64,000 bases of DNA, from positions 2,170,001 to 2,234,000 of the forward strand of contig NZ_UFXX01000001.1 of the NCBI RefSeq assembly GCF_900447535.1, in the 5' to 3' direction. The DNA comes from Dermacoccus nishinomiyaensis (lineage in GTDB: Bacteria; Actinomycetota; Actinomycetes; Actinomycetales; Dermatophilaceae). The notes beneath the pieces were generated by a model. That model saw only the letters and a list, made by a program, of their open reading frames with translations. It was not told where the DNA came from and made no database searches. Position 1 is the first letter of the stretch, and each line of letters starts with the position of its first letter. A program made the position numbers and the translations under genes. This document shows, piece after piece, positions 43,907-52,361 of this stretch.

Positions 43907-45292
43907 TCAGCCCGCGATGCGGATCATCCGCTTGTTGCAGAACTCGTCGAACCCGTACGTGCCGAGCTCGCGCCCGAAACCGGAACGCTTGACGCCACCG
44001 AACGGCAGCTCCGACGAAGAACCGGGGGCCTCGTTGATCGACACCATGCCCGACTCGAGCCGATCGGCCACGCGCAGCGCGGCGTCGACGTCAGCCGAGT
44101 GCACCGACGCGCCGAGACCGAACAGCGTGTCGTTCGCGATGCGCACGGCCTCGTCCTCGTCGGCCGCCTTGTACATGACGGCGACGGGGCCGAAGATCTC
44201 CTCGCTCCACGCGCGCATCTGCGGCGTGACGCCGGCGAGCACCGTCGGCGTGACGTACGCGCCCGGACCGTCAGGACGCTTGCCACCGACGACCACCTCG
44301 GCGCCCGCGTCGACGGCGTCGTCGATCTGCGCCTGAATACCCTTCGCGGCGGCCTCCGTGACGAGCGGGCCGATGTTCGTCGACTCGTCGTGCGGGTCGC
44401 CCATCTTCAACCCGGCGACGGCCTCGGCGAACTTCGGCACGAACTTGTCGTACGTCTCGTCGCCGATGAGGATGAACCGCTTCGCCGCGTTGCACGCCTG
44501 GCCCGAGTTCTCGAAGCGGCCGAGGATGCCGTCCTCGACGGCCTTGTCGATGTCGGCGTCCGGCAGCACGATGAACGGGTCACTGCCGCCGAGCTCGAGC
44601 ACGGCCTTCTTCAGGTTGCGCCCCGCATGCTCACCGACGGCCGAACCGGCACGCTCCGAACCCGTCAACGACACGCCCTGCACGCGCGGGTCGTCGATGA
44701 GCATCGCGATCTGCTCGTTCGTCGCGTAGAGGTTCTGATAGACATCCTTCGGCACCCCGGCGGCGTGATAGATCTCCTCGATCACCTTCGCCGAACGCGG
44801 GCACTGCGGCGCGTGCTTGAGCAGGATGACGTTGCCGAGCAGCAGGTTCGGCGCCGCGAAACGCGCGACCTGGTAGTAGGGGTAGTTCCACGGCATGACG
44901 CCGACGATGACGCCGACGGGCTCCTTGCGCATGTACGCGCGCCCGTCACGCTCGCCCAGGTCGAGCTCCTCGTCGGCAAGCACCTCCGGCGCGTGCTTCG
45001 CGTTGTACGCGTGGATGTCGCCCGAGAGCCACACCTCACCCGTCGCGTCGCCGTAAGGCTTGCCCATCTCGTCACCGATGATGCGCGCCAGTTCCTCCTG
45101 ACGCGAGTCGTACTCGGCCGCGACGCGCTCGATGATCGCGATCTTCTCCTCGAGCGGCACCTTGCGCCAGCGCTCGCGGGCGGCGTAGGCGCGCTCGAGG
45201 GCGGCCATCACCTCATCGTCGGTCGCGGTGGGGAAGGTCTCCTCGACCTCACCCGTCGCCGGGTTCGTCACCGTGTAGATGGCTTCACTCAT
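43907..45292 (-). CDS. NAD(P)-dependent aldehyde dehydrogenase, succinate-semialdehyde type
   Basis: A 461-residue ALDH: GVIVGVMPWNYPYYQVARFA for cofactor binding, catalytic Glu in AVLELGGSDPFIVLPDAD, catalytic Cys in ENSGQACNAAKRFI and SEEIFGPVAVMY. The sequence style (short N-terminus, YPYYQVARFAAPNL) matches the GabD2-like branch that oxidises succinate semialdehyde and related omega-aldehydes. It is the third gene of the leftward gabT-gabD operon, 24 nt after gabD. ATG 45292 has AAGGGG 6 nt upstream. Confidence 0.85.
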   Translation of the reverse strand: MSEAIYTVTNPATGEVEETFPTATDDEVMAALERAYAARERWRKVPLEEKIAIIERVAAEYDSRQEELARIIGDEMGKPYGDATGEVWLSGDIHAYNAKHAPEVLADEELDLGERDGRAYMRKEPVGVIVGVMPWNYPYYQVARFAAPNLLLGNVILLKHAPQCPRSAKVIEEIYHAAGVPKDVYQNLYATNEQIAMLIDDPRVQGVSLTGSERAGSAVGEHAGRNLKKAVLELGGSDPFIVLPDADIDKAVEDGILGRFENSGQACNAAKRFILIGDETYDKFVPKFAEAVAGLKMGDPHDESTNIGPLVTEAAAKGIQAQIDDAVDAGAEVVVGGKRPDGPGAYVTPTVLAGVTPQMRAWSEEIFGPVAVMYKAADEDEAVRIANDTLFGLGASVHSADVDAALRVADRLESGMVSINEAPGSSSELPFGGVKRSGFGRELGTYGFDEFCNKRMIRIAG

Positions 45293-45316
45293 CACATGCC
45301 CCTTCGTCGCAGGCGC

Positions 45317-46771
45317 TCAGAGCGCCATGCCCACGTACTTGGTCTCGAGGTACTCGTCGATGCCCTGGAAGCCGCCCTCGCGGCCGAATCCGGAGGCCTT
45401 GACCCCGCCGAACGGCGCGGCCGGGTTCGAGATGACGCCGACGTTGACGCCGACCATGCCGTACTCGAGCTTCTCGGCGACCCGCAGCGCCCGCGAGTAG
45501 TCCTTCGAGAAGAAGTACGCGGCGAGGCCGTACTCCGTCGAGTTCGCGCGGGCGATGACGTCGTCCTCGTCGGTGAACGTCTGGATCGCGGCGACCGGGC
45601 CGAAGATCTCCTCGCGCACGATGTCGTCGTCACCGGGCACGTTCGTCAGGACGGTGGGGGCGACGAAGTTGCCCTCGCTCGGCACCTGCTCGTCGCCGCA
45701 CACCTTCGTGGCGCCCGCGGCGACGGCACCGTCGATGAGTCGCTGGACGTTCTTCACGGCCTTGCCGGTGATGAGCGGGCCGACGGTGACGCCCTCGTCC
45801 ATGCCGTTGCCGACCGTCATCGCCTTCATCTTCGCGGCAAACTTCTCGCCGAACTCCGCGGCGACCGACTCGTGCACATACAGACGGTTCGCGGCCGTGC
45901 AGGCCTCACCGATGTTGCGCATCTTCGCCGCCATCGCGCCCTCGACGGCCGCGTCGACGTCAGCGTCCTCGAAGACCATGAAGGGCGCGTTGCCACCGAG
46001 CTCCATCGACACGCGCAGCAACTGCTCGGCCGACTGCTCGACGAGCTTGCGGCCGACAGCCGTCGAGCCGGTGAACGTCAGCTTGCGAGCTCGCGGGTCG
46101 CGAATGAGCGGCTCCATGACGCCGCCCGAATCGCTCGTCGTGACGACGTTGACGACACCCTTCGGGACGCCGACCTCCTCGAGGAGCGCGACGAGGGCGA
46201 GCATCGTCAGCGGCGTCTCGGCGGCGGGCTTGATGACCATCGTGCAACCGGCCGCGAGCGCCGGACCGATCTTGCGCGTGCCCATGGCGAGCGGGAAGTT
46301 CCACGGCGTGATCATGAGGCACGGGCCGACGGGCTGCTTCATCGACAGCAGTCGCGATCCGCCCGCGGGGGCGGGCAGGTACGTGCCGTTGATGCGCACG
46401 GCCTCCTCCGCGAACCAGCGGAAGTACTCGGCGCCATAGGCGACCTCTCCCTTGGCCTCGGCGAAGGGCTTGCCCATCTCGAGGGTCATGAGCGCCGCGA
46501 AGTCGTCGGTGCGCTCGATGAGCAGCTCGAACGCCTTGCGCAGCAGTTCGGAACGCTCACGCGGTGTGGTGGCCGCCCAGCTCGCCTGCGCGGCGTGCGC
46601 GGCGGCGAGGGCTGCGTCGCCGTCAGCGGGGGAGGCGTCGGCGACGCGCGCGAGGACCTCGCCGGTCGCGGGGTTCGTCACCTCGAGCGTCTTGCCGCCC
46701 TCCGCGTCGCGCCATGCGCCGTCGACGAACAGCTGCTTCGGCACGTCGTTGATCAGAGCCTTCGTGTCCAT
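45317..46771 (-). CDS. gabD: succinate/glutarate-semialdehyde dehydrogenase
   Basis: A 484-residue ALDH with the GabD pattern: QPVGPCLMITPWNFPLAMGT, KPAAETPLTM, FTGSTAVGRKLVEQSAEQLL, catalytic Glu in SMELGGNAPFMVFEDAD and Cys in NIGEACTAANRLYV. The product would be succinate from succinate semialdehyde (GABA route) or glutarate from glutarate semialdehyde (lysine route, DavD). It follows gabT after 131 nt containing an attenuator-like hairpin. Confidence 0.9.
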   Translation of the reverse strand: MDTKALINDVPKQLFVDGAWRDAEGGKTLEVTNPATGEVLARVADASPADGDAALAAAHAAQASWAATTPRERSELLRKAFELLIERTDDFAALMTLEMGKPFAEAKGEVAYGAEYFRWFAEEAVRINGTYLPAPAGGSRLLSMKQPVGPCLMITPWNFPLAMGTRKIGPALAAGCTMVIKPAAETPLTMLALVALLEEVGVPKGVVNVVTTSDSGGVMEPLIRDPRARKLTFTGSTAVGRKLVEQSAEQLLRVSMELGGNAPFMVFEDADVDAAVEGAMAAKMRNIGEACTAANRLYVHESVAAEFGEKFAAKMKAMTVGNGMDEGVTVGPLITGKAVKNVQRLIDGAVAAGATKVCGDEQVPSEGNFVAPTVLTNVPGDDDIVREEIFGPVAAIQTFTDEDDVIARANSTEYGLAAYFFSKDYSRALRVAEKLEYGMVGVNVGVISNPAAPFGGVKASGFGREGGFQGIDEYLETKYVGMAL

Positions 46772-46833
46772 GTGTCTTTCCTATCCCAGATTCGTGGTGT
46801 ACCGGCGAGTACGGCGGGTGCAGCTGTGGAAGC

Positions 46834-46875
46834 GGCTGTGCCGGATCGCCCGGGGCGGGGCGATCCGACACAGCC
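46834..46875 (-). terminator. attenuator-like hairpin between gabT and gabD
   Basis: 18-bp arms 46834-46851 and 46858-46875 with one mismatch and a 6-nt loop. It may reduce read-through from gabT into the two dehydrogenase genes. Confidence 0.6.
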
Positions 46876-46902
46876 TGTGGATGGTCGTGCTCGCTCAGGC
46901 GC

Positions 46903-48240
46903 TCAGGCAGTCGCGGAGTCGAACGCTTCGGCGATGATGTCGAGGCCTTCGCGCAGCAGGCCGTCACCGATGACGAGCGGCGGCAGGAAGCGCAGGACGT
47001 TGCCGTACGTGCCGGCCGTCAGCGTGACGACGCCCTGAGCGTTCGCGGCGGCCGCGATCTTCTTCGTCAGGTCGGCGTCGGGCTCCTTCGTGCCGGCCTT
47101 GACGATCTCGACGGCCATCATGCCGCCGCGTCCGCGGATGTCGCCGACGACGTCGTGCGTGTCGGCGATCTGGCCGAGGCGCTCGCGGAAGATCGCCTCG
47201 ATCTCCTTGGCGCGCGCGGGCAGGTTCTCCGACTCCATCGTCTCGATGGCGCCGAGGGCGCCCGCGCAGGCGACGGGGTTGCCGCCGTAGGTGCCGCCGA
47301 GGCCGCCTGCGTGGACGGCGTCCATGATCTCGGCGCGGCCCGTCACGGCCGCGAGCGGCAGGCCGCCCGCGATGCCCTTGGCGGTCGTGATGAGGTCGGG
47401 CACAACGCCTTCGGCGTCGCACGCGAACCAGTCGCCGGTGCGGCAGAAACCGCTCTGCACCTCGTCGGCGATGAAGACGATGCCGTTCTCGCGGCACCAG
47501 TCGGCGACCTTCTTCAACCAGCCGGCGGGCGGCACGATGAACCCGCCCTCACCCTGGATGGGCTCGATGATGACGGCCGCGACGTTCTGCTCGCCGATCT
47601 GCGCGTGCACAGCGCTCGTGAACGCCTCGAAGGCGTCGTCAGTGATCGTGTCGGCGTTGCCGACCCAGCGGTACGGGTACGCCATCGGCATGCGGTAGAC
47701 GTCGCCCGCGAACGGCCCGAAGCCCTGCTTGTACGGCATGTTCTTCGCCGTGAGCGCCATCGTCAGGTTCGTGCGGCCGTGGTAGGCGTGGTCGAACGCG
47801 ACGACGGCCTGACGGCCCGTGTGGACGCGCGCGATCTTGACGGCGTTCTCGACGGCCTCGGCGCCCGAGTTGAACAGCGCCGAACGCTTCTCGTGGTCAC
47901 CGGGCGTCAGCTCGTTGAGCTTCTCGCAGACGGCCGTGTACTCCTCGTACGGCGTCACCATGAAGCAGGTGTGCGTGAAGTCGTCGAGCTGGTTCTTGGC
48001 CTTCTCGACGACCTTCGGCGCCGAGTTGCCGACGCTCGTCACGGCGATGCCGGAGCCGAAGTCGATGAGCTGGTTGCCGTCGACGTCGACGAGGATGCCG
48101 CCGCCCGCACGCTCGACGTAGACAGGCAGGCCGATGCCGACGCCCGCGGAGACCGCGCCCTTCGTCCGCTGGTGCAGTTCCTGGCTCTTCGGGCCGGGGA
48201 TGGCGGTGACGAGCTTGCGCTCCTGAGGGACGGACGTCAT
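46903..48240 (-). CDS. gabT: 4-aminobutyrate/5-aminovalerate aminotransferase
   Basis: A 445-residue class III PLP aminotransferase. The PLP lysine is Lys288 in LITTAKGIAGGLPLAAVTG, preceded by the ring-binding Asp in GIVFIADEVQSGFCRTG; NSGAEAVENAVKIAR and EPIQGEGGFIVPPAGW are the GabT core. It moves the terminal amino group of GABA or 5-aminovalerate to 2-oxoglutarate. ATG 48240 lies 6 nt after AAAGGAC. First gene of a leftward operon, divergent from the LysR gene. Confidence 0.92.
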   Translation of the reverse strand: MTSVPQERKLVTAIPGPKSQELHQRTKGAVSAGVGIGLPVYVERAGGGILVDVDGNQLIDFGSGIAVTSVGNSAPKVVEKAKNQLDDFTHTCFMVTPYEEYTAVCEKLNELTPGDHEKRSALFNSGAEAVENAVKIARVHTGRQAVVAFDHAYHGRTNLTMALTAKNMPYKQGFGPFAGDVYRMPMAYPYRWVGNADTITDDAFEAFTSAVHAQIGEQNVAAVIIEPIQGEGGFIVPPAGWLKKVADWCRENGIVFIADEVQSGFCRTGDWFACDAEGVVPDLITTAKGIAGGLPLAAVTGRAEIMDAVHAGGLGGTYGGNPVACAGALGAIETMESENLPARAKEIEAIFRERLGQIADTHDVVGDIRGRGGMMAVEIVKAGTKEPDADLTKKIAAAANAQGVVTLTAGTYGNVLRFLPPLVIGDGLLREGLDIIAEAFDSATA

Positions 48241-48336
48241 GGCCGTGTCCTTTCGTCGTACGGGATCGAACCGAGGTGCGAGTGACCAGGGTCGATCAGT
48301 GTTCTCCCTCACTCTGAGGCTTGGCGCCTATGCTGT

Positions 48337-48360
48337 CCAATATCAATTTTCGATGATTGG
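48337..48360. promoter_or_regulatory. candidate LysR-type operator
   Basis: CCAATATCA and TGATTGG are inverted arms separated by ATTTTCGA within 48337-48360, in the region between the divergent gabT and LysR genes. The A/T-rich core and dyad fit a LysR box; gabT control is likely. Confidence 0.5.
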
Positions 48361-48414
48361 TATGCATGTTGGGAATAGGCCGCTGATGGGCTCTGGCCAG
48401 CCGCCGAGGGCGGT

Positions 48415-48464
48415 GAAAGTGACCGTAGATCGCCGATGTGGACGTAGATCGCAGAAGGGGACGG
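48415..48464 (+). repeat. dispersed 20-nt repeat array, copy F, providing a ribosome-binding site
   Basis: Units GTAGATCGCCGATGTGGAC and GTAGATCGCAGAAGGGGAC follow a partial unit. The last unit's AAGGGG (48455-48460) is 5 nt before the ATG of the LysR gene. Confidence 0.7.
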
Positions 48465-48465
48465 T

Positions 48466-49341
48466 ATGGAGTTGAGGGCGGTCGAGTGCTTCGTCGCCGT
48501 TGCCGACGCCGGGACGGTGACGGCCGGCGCGGCGCGACTCGGCGTGGGGCAACCCGCCGTCACGCGTCAGATCCAGCAGTTGGAGCGGCAGCTGCGCATC
48601 CGCCTGTTCGATCGTGAGGACGGGCGGCTGCGCCTCACCTCCGCCGGCATCGACGTGCTGCCCGTCGCGCGTCGACTGCTGCGCCAGGCCGACGCCGTGA
48701 GTGACGCGGCCCGCGGCGTCGCAGCCGGCCGTCTGCAGCGGGTTCGTCTCGTCAGCCCCGGCACGACCCGCGACGACGTCCTCGCCCCCTGGCTCGCGAC
48801 GTGGTCCGCCGACGCGCCGCTGCCGAGCATCGCCGAAGCGTCCGTCGACGACGTCTACGACACGTTGCGTCGCGGAGCCGACCTCGCCGTGGCGCCGCTC
48901 GCACCACCCCCGGCGTTGGGCAGCCGCGTCGTCGCGCGCCTGCCGCTGTGGGCGTGCGTCGCGCCGACCCATCCGTGGGCGCAGCGCGATGCCGTCGACC
49001 TCGACGAGCTCGCGGGTGCTGACCTGCTTCTGCTCGAACGCAGCCTCTCGGCGCGCCGCGTGCTCGACGCAGCCCTCGACGCAGAGCAGCTCGGCGTCGA
49101 ACCCCGCGCGGAGTTCGCCTCACCCGTCGTCGCCCAGGCCGTCGCGGCCAGCGGGCGCGGCGTCTGCGTCCTCACCGACGACCCCCGCTTCGGCCTCGTG
49201 CCCCTCACGATCCGCGACGCTGACGGCGACGCTCTCGGCATCCGCCTCCACGCCGCGTGGGATCGTCGCCATCACGCCGCTGACGCGCTCGAACGGCTCG
49301 CGCAGGATCTGTCGCGGTTCACGCGACGGAGGTATGCCTGA
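48466..49341 (+). CDS. LysR-family transcriptional regulator
   Basis: A 291-residue LTTR: winged helix MELRAVECFVAVADAGTVTA with recognition helix LGVGQPAVTRQIQQLERQLR, then a substrate-binding-protein-like sensor domain from about residue 90. Divergent from the gabT operon, which it probably activates in response to an intermediate. The start sits directly behind a dispersed repeat unit that acts as its Shine-Dalgarno. Confidence 0.88.
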   Translation: MELRAVECFVAVADAGTVTAGAARLGVGQPAVTRQIQQLERQLRIRLFDREDGRLRLTSAGIDVLPVARRLLRQADAVSDAARGVAAGRLQRVRLVSPGTTRDDVLAPWLATWSADAPLPSIAEASVDDVYDTLRRGADLAVAPLAPPPALGSRVVARLPLWACVAPTHPWAQRDAVDLDELAGADLLLLERSLSARRVLDAALDAEQLGVEPRAEFASPVVAQAVAASGRGVCVLTDDPRFGLVPLTIRDADGDALGIRLHAAWDRRHHAADALERLAQDLSRFTRRRYA

Positions 49342-49356
49342 CGAGTCGTGTCGTGG

Positions 49357-51894
49357 TCAGGCCTTCGAGGCCTTCTGCACGAGGCTGATGTAGACGGGCA
49401 TCGCTGCGAGGGTGGGGTGGACGCCGTCGATGAAGTACTCGGGGTGGTCCTTGGAGGCGCCGTACCAGTCGACGAGGTGCACCCACGGCCGGCCCTTCGC
49501 CGCCTCGCGGATCGCATGCAGCGCCTGCTTCTGGGTGCCCAGCGTGGTCTTCGGCAGCACGAGCACGACGCGTTCGTCCTTCAACGCGTCGAGGGTCTTG
49601 GCGAGCATCTCCTGCGGTACGACACCGTTGTCGCCGGTGTGGATCAGGACGACGTCGCTCCTGATCGTCCCCGCCTTCGCAGCCGCCATGACCTGCTCGA
49701 GCACCGCGTTCGCCTGCTGGCTCTTCGCGGCGTGGTTGTCGACCGTGCGGTAGGCGTGCGGGAGCTGGTTGAGCGCGACGGACGCGGGGACGGAGTCGCC
49801 CCAGACGCTGATGCTCATCTGCTTCGTGGCGCGGGTGTCGAGCCCGGCCACGGGGGTGTTGCTCGACGACGACGGGCTCGCCGAGGTCGACGGCGCCCCG
49901 GGGTGCCCCGGCGTCGGCGGGGCGGACGGCGCCGGGGTGGGCGTGGCGTCGATCCCGGGCGCGGGTGCCGTCGTCTCGGTCGACCCCTGACGGTGCGCGA
50001 CGATCTGTGTCGCCGTGACGATGAGCGCTGCCGCGAGTGCGAGACTCGCGACCATGGCGCCGACATGGCGGTCGACGACAGCGCCCCGCGCGCGACGCAG
50101 GCAGGCGCGCACCCCGGCGCGGCGCACGGGCATCTCGACGTAGCGGTAGCTCAGTTCGGCGAGCACGAACGTCGCGATGCTCAACCCGATCGCGGGCAGC
50201 AGCCACGACGACTCCATCGCGTCGGTGACGAACGGCAGCGTCACGAGCGGCCAGTGCCACAGGTACAGCCCGTACGAGCGGTCGCCGACGTAGCGCAGCG
50301 GGCGCCACGACAACGCGCGGGTGAGCGGGCCGTCATGGACGACGACCCACACGAGCGCCGCCACGACGAGTGAGAAGGCGAGGAAACCGCCCCAGCGGTA
50401 GAAACCCATCGAGAGGAAGTCGAGCTGCGTCATCACGACGATGACGGCGACGAGCGCGGCGACGCCGGCGGCCGTCATGCGGGTCGTCGCCGGGGCGAAT
50501 GTGAGGCGCGAGCGGAACCCCCGCCCGTCGAGCAGCAGTGCGAGGGCGGCGCCGACGAGCAGGCCCATGACGTGTGTGTCCGTGCCGAAGTAGACGCGCG
50601 TGGGGTCGTCGGCCCAGCGGCCGCTCGAGGCGAAGGCGCCGACACTCATCGCGATGCTCGAGGTGAGCGCCCCGCCGATGGTCACGGCGAGCAGGACGTG
50701 ACGCCGCGTTCGTGTGGCGCGAACGGCGAGGAGCACCCCCGCCACCACGAGCGGCCACAGCAGGTAGAACTGCTCCTCGATCGCGAGCGACCACAGGTGT
50801 TCGAGGAACCACCACGAACCGAAGTCGCCGTACTGCCGCCCGCCGTACACGTACCACCAGTTCGACGTGTACGTCAGCGCCGCCGCCGCATCGCGCAGTT
50901 GCTGCGCGAGGCCGGACGGATGGAAACACGCCGTGACGAGCGTCGTCACGGCGAGCAGGAGCAGTGCGGCGGGCGCGAGGCGTCGCACGCGAGCGGCCCA
51001 GAACGCCTTCAGATCGATGCTGCGCAGCGGCCAGCGCGACCACAACTGGCTCGTGATGAGGTAGCCCGACAGCACGAAGAAGATGTCGACGCCCAGGAAA
51101 CCGCCGCTGAACCCGGGCACCCGGAAATGGAACGCCATGACGGCCAGCACCGCCAGTGCGCGCACGCCGTCGAGGGCAGGCAGCCGGCCGCGCCGCGGAG
51201 TCGCGACGGTCGCTCGCGCGGCGTCGGAGGCTGGTTGCACGGCGTCGGAGGACGACGGGGCGCTCGTGTCGGCCGGCGTGGTGGGGCCTGTCGTGGCGTC
51301 AGTGCGAGCGGCGTCCGAGGACGGGGCGCTCGTGTCGGTCGACGTGGTGGGGTCTGCCGTGGCGTCCATCGCGTCGGCGTCCACTGACGTCGCGTTGCTC
51401 GCCGCGGATTCGCGAGCAGGCGGGGCCGGCCGTTCCACGTGGTGAGGTGCCTGACGCGGGGGTGGCGCGAGCATGTCCGTGGGGCGTCTCCGAGGCCGAG
51501 AGCTCGCCTCGCGGGCCGCTCGGTTCGTGCGGTCGACCGACTGCCCGACGGTCGTGCGGGAGGCCGCCGCTGTCGCCGGCGTCTCGACGACGTCCCTCGA
51601 TGGCTCGACGCGCAACGTGTCCGCGTCGTTCTTGACGCGCGCGCTCGGGGACGCTTCCCGAGATGCGGGAGAGGACGTTGCGGGAGCGTTCGCTGATCGC
51701 GGCGGGGACGTCAGCGGGTCGGCGCTGAACAGCCAGCCGGGCAGGTCATCGCTCGATGAGGGCACGCCGCCACGACCTGCGTTCCGGTCGCGACTGCCTG
51801 CCGCGCTCCCGCTCCGGCCTGCAGTCTCGGCGCCGTCGCGACGAGCCGTGCCGCGACCGCGAGGCGTGCGTGGCCCGTCGTGGTCCGTGCCCAC
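49357..51894 (-). CDS. acyltransferase-3 (OafA/YrhL-like) membrane protein with SGNH domain
   Basis: About 845 residues. The first ~230 are low-complexity Ser/Thr/Ala/Asp with SDA-APSSSDA-type repeats. The acyltransferase-3 domain begins LPALDGVRALAVLAVMAFHF (catalytic His-Phe) and has about 10 spans, including RVRRLAPAALLLLAVTTL and FGSWWFLEHLWSLAIEEQFY. After a Pro/Thr linker, a C-terminal SGNH hydrolase-like domain shows SVWGDSVPASVAL (Ser) and DGVHPTLAAM (Asp-His). Such proteins acetylate cell-surface polysaccharide or peptidoglycan. Start GTG 51894 follows a GGGGAA site; ATG 51942 is an alternative. Confidence 0.85.
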   Translation of the reverse strand: MGTDHDGPRTPRGRGTARRDGAETAGRSGSAAGSRDRNAGRGGVPSSSDDLPGWLFSADPLTSPPRSANAPATSSPASREASPSARVKNDADTLRVEPSRDVVETPATAAASRTTVGQSVDRTNRAAREASSRPRRRPTDMLAPPPRQAPHHVERPAPPARESAASNATSVDADAMDATADPTTSTDTSAPSSDAARTDATTGPTTPADTSAPSSSDAVQPASDAARATVATPRRGRLPALDGVRALAVLAVMAFHFRVPGFSGGFLGVDIFFVLSGYLITSQLWSRWPLRSIDLKAFWAARVRRLAPAALLLLAVTTLVTACFHPSGLAQQLRDAAAALTYTSNWWYVYGGRQYGDFGSWWFLEHLWSLAIEEQFYLLWPLVVAGVLLAVRATRTRRHVLLAVTIGGALTSSIAMSVGAFASSGRWADDPTRVYFGTDTHVMGLLVGAALALLLDGRGFRSRLTFAPATTRMTAAGVAALVAVIVVMTQLDFLSMGFYRWGGFLAFSLVVAALVWVVVHDGPLTRALSWRPLRYVGDRSYGLYLWHWPLVTLPFVTDAMESSWLLPAIGLSIATFVLAELSYRYVEMPVRRAGVRACLRRARGAVVDRHVGAMVASLALAAALIVTATQIVAHRQGSTETTAPAPGIDATPTPAPSAPPTPGHPGAPSTSASPSSSSNTPVAGLDTRATKQMSISVWGDSVPASVALNQLPHAYRTVDNHAAKSQQANAVLEQVMAAAKAGTIRSDVVLIHTGDNGVVPQEMLAKTLDALKDERVVLVLPKTTLGTQKQALHAIREAAKGRPWVHLVDWYGASKDHPEYFIDGVHPTLAAMPVYISLVQKASKA

Positions 51895-52106
51895 GATTGT
51901 TCCCCCTGGCGTTCGTTCCTCCCTGACCCTTGATGGTATCACCTGGCCACCCTGATGGACGTGGCGACGCGGCCACGATGACGTAGCTCACGAACGGGCC
52001 GCTCGGGCGTCGGTGACGACGGTGCGCGACGATTAGCGCCGACGCGCCGCGGCATGTAAGGTTTGTTGTCGCTGCCGATCGCATCGGTGGCGCATGACGA
52101 GAGTCG

Positions 52107-52184
<78 letters not shown>

Positions 52185-52191
52185 CGTCAGC

Positions 52192-52223
52192 AAGGCCCTC
52201 ATCGGTTCGCCGATGGGGGCCTT
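52192..52223 (+). terminator. terminator of tRNA-Pro
   Basis: A 14-bp stem (one G-T pair) capped by a TTCG tetraloop, starting 9 nt after the tRNA CCA and ending in CCTT. Confidence 0.85.
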
Positions 52224-52361
52224 CGCCGTACCCGTCCGAATGCGGGCCCAGCCGTGTGCGTCGTGGCCGCAGTGCGCAGTTGCCCGATCCCGAGGAGACG
52301 CGAGCGCGTTCGAAACCGCCGCCAAGGCGAGTTCACCGCCCTCCCAGCCGACGCGCGCACA

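Noticed and set aside
43751-47038. 1095-residue open frame on the plus strand
   Set aside because: It runs opposite to two aldehyde dehydrogenases and gabT; no domain is recognisable and the composition is that of an antisense shadow.
20521-48464. Dispersed 20-nt repeats as CRISPR fragments
   Set aside because: Units are degenerate and directly adjacent with no spacers, spread over six loci, and no cas genes are present.
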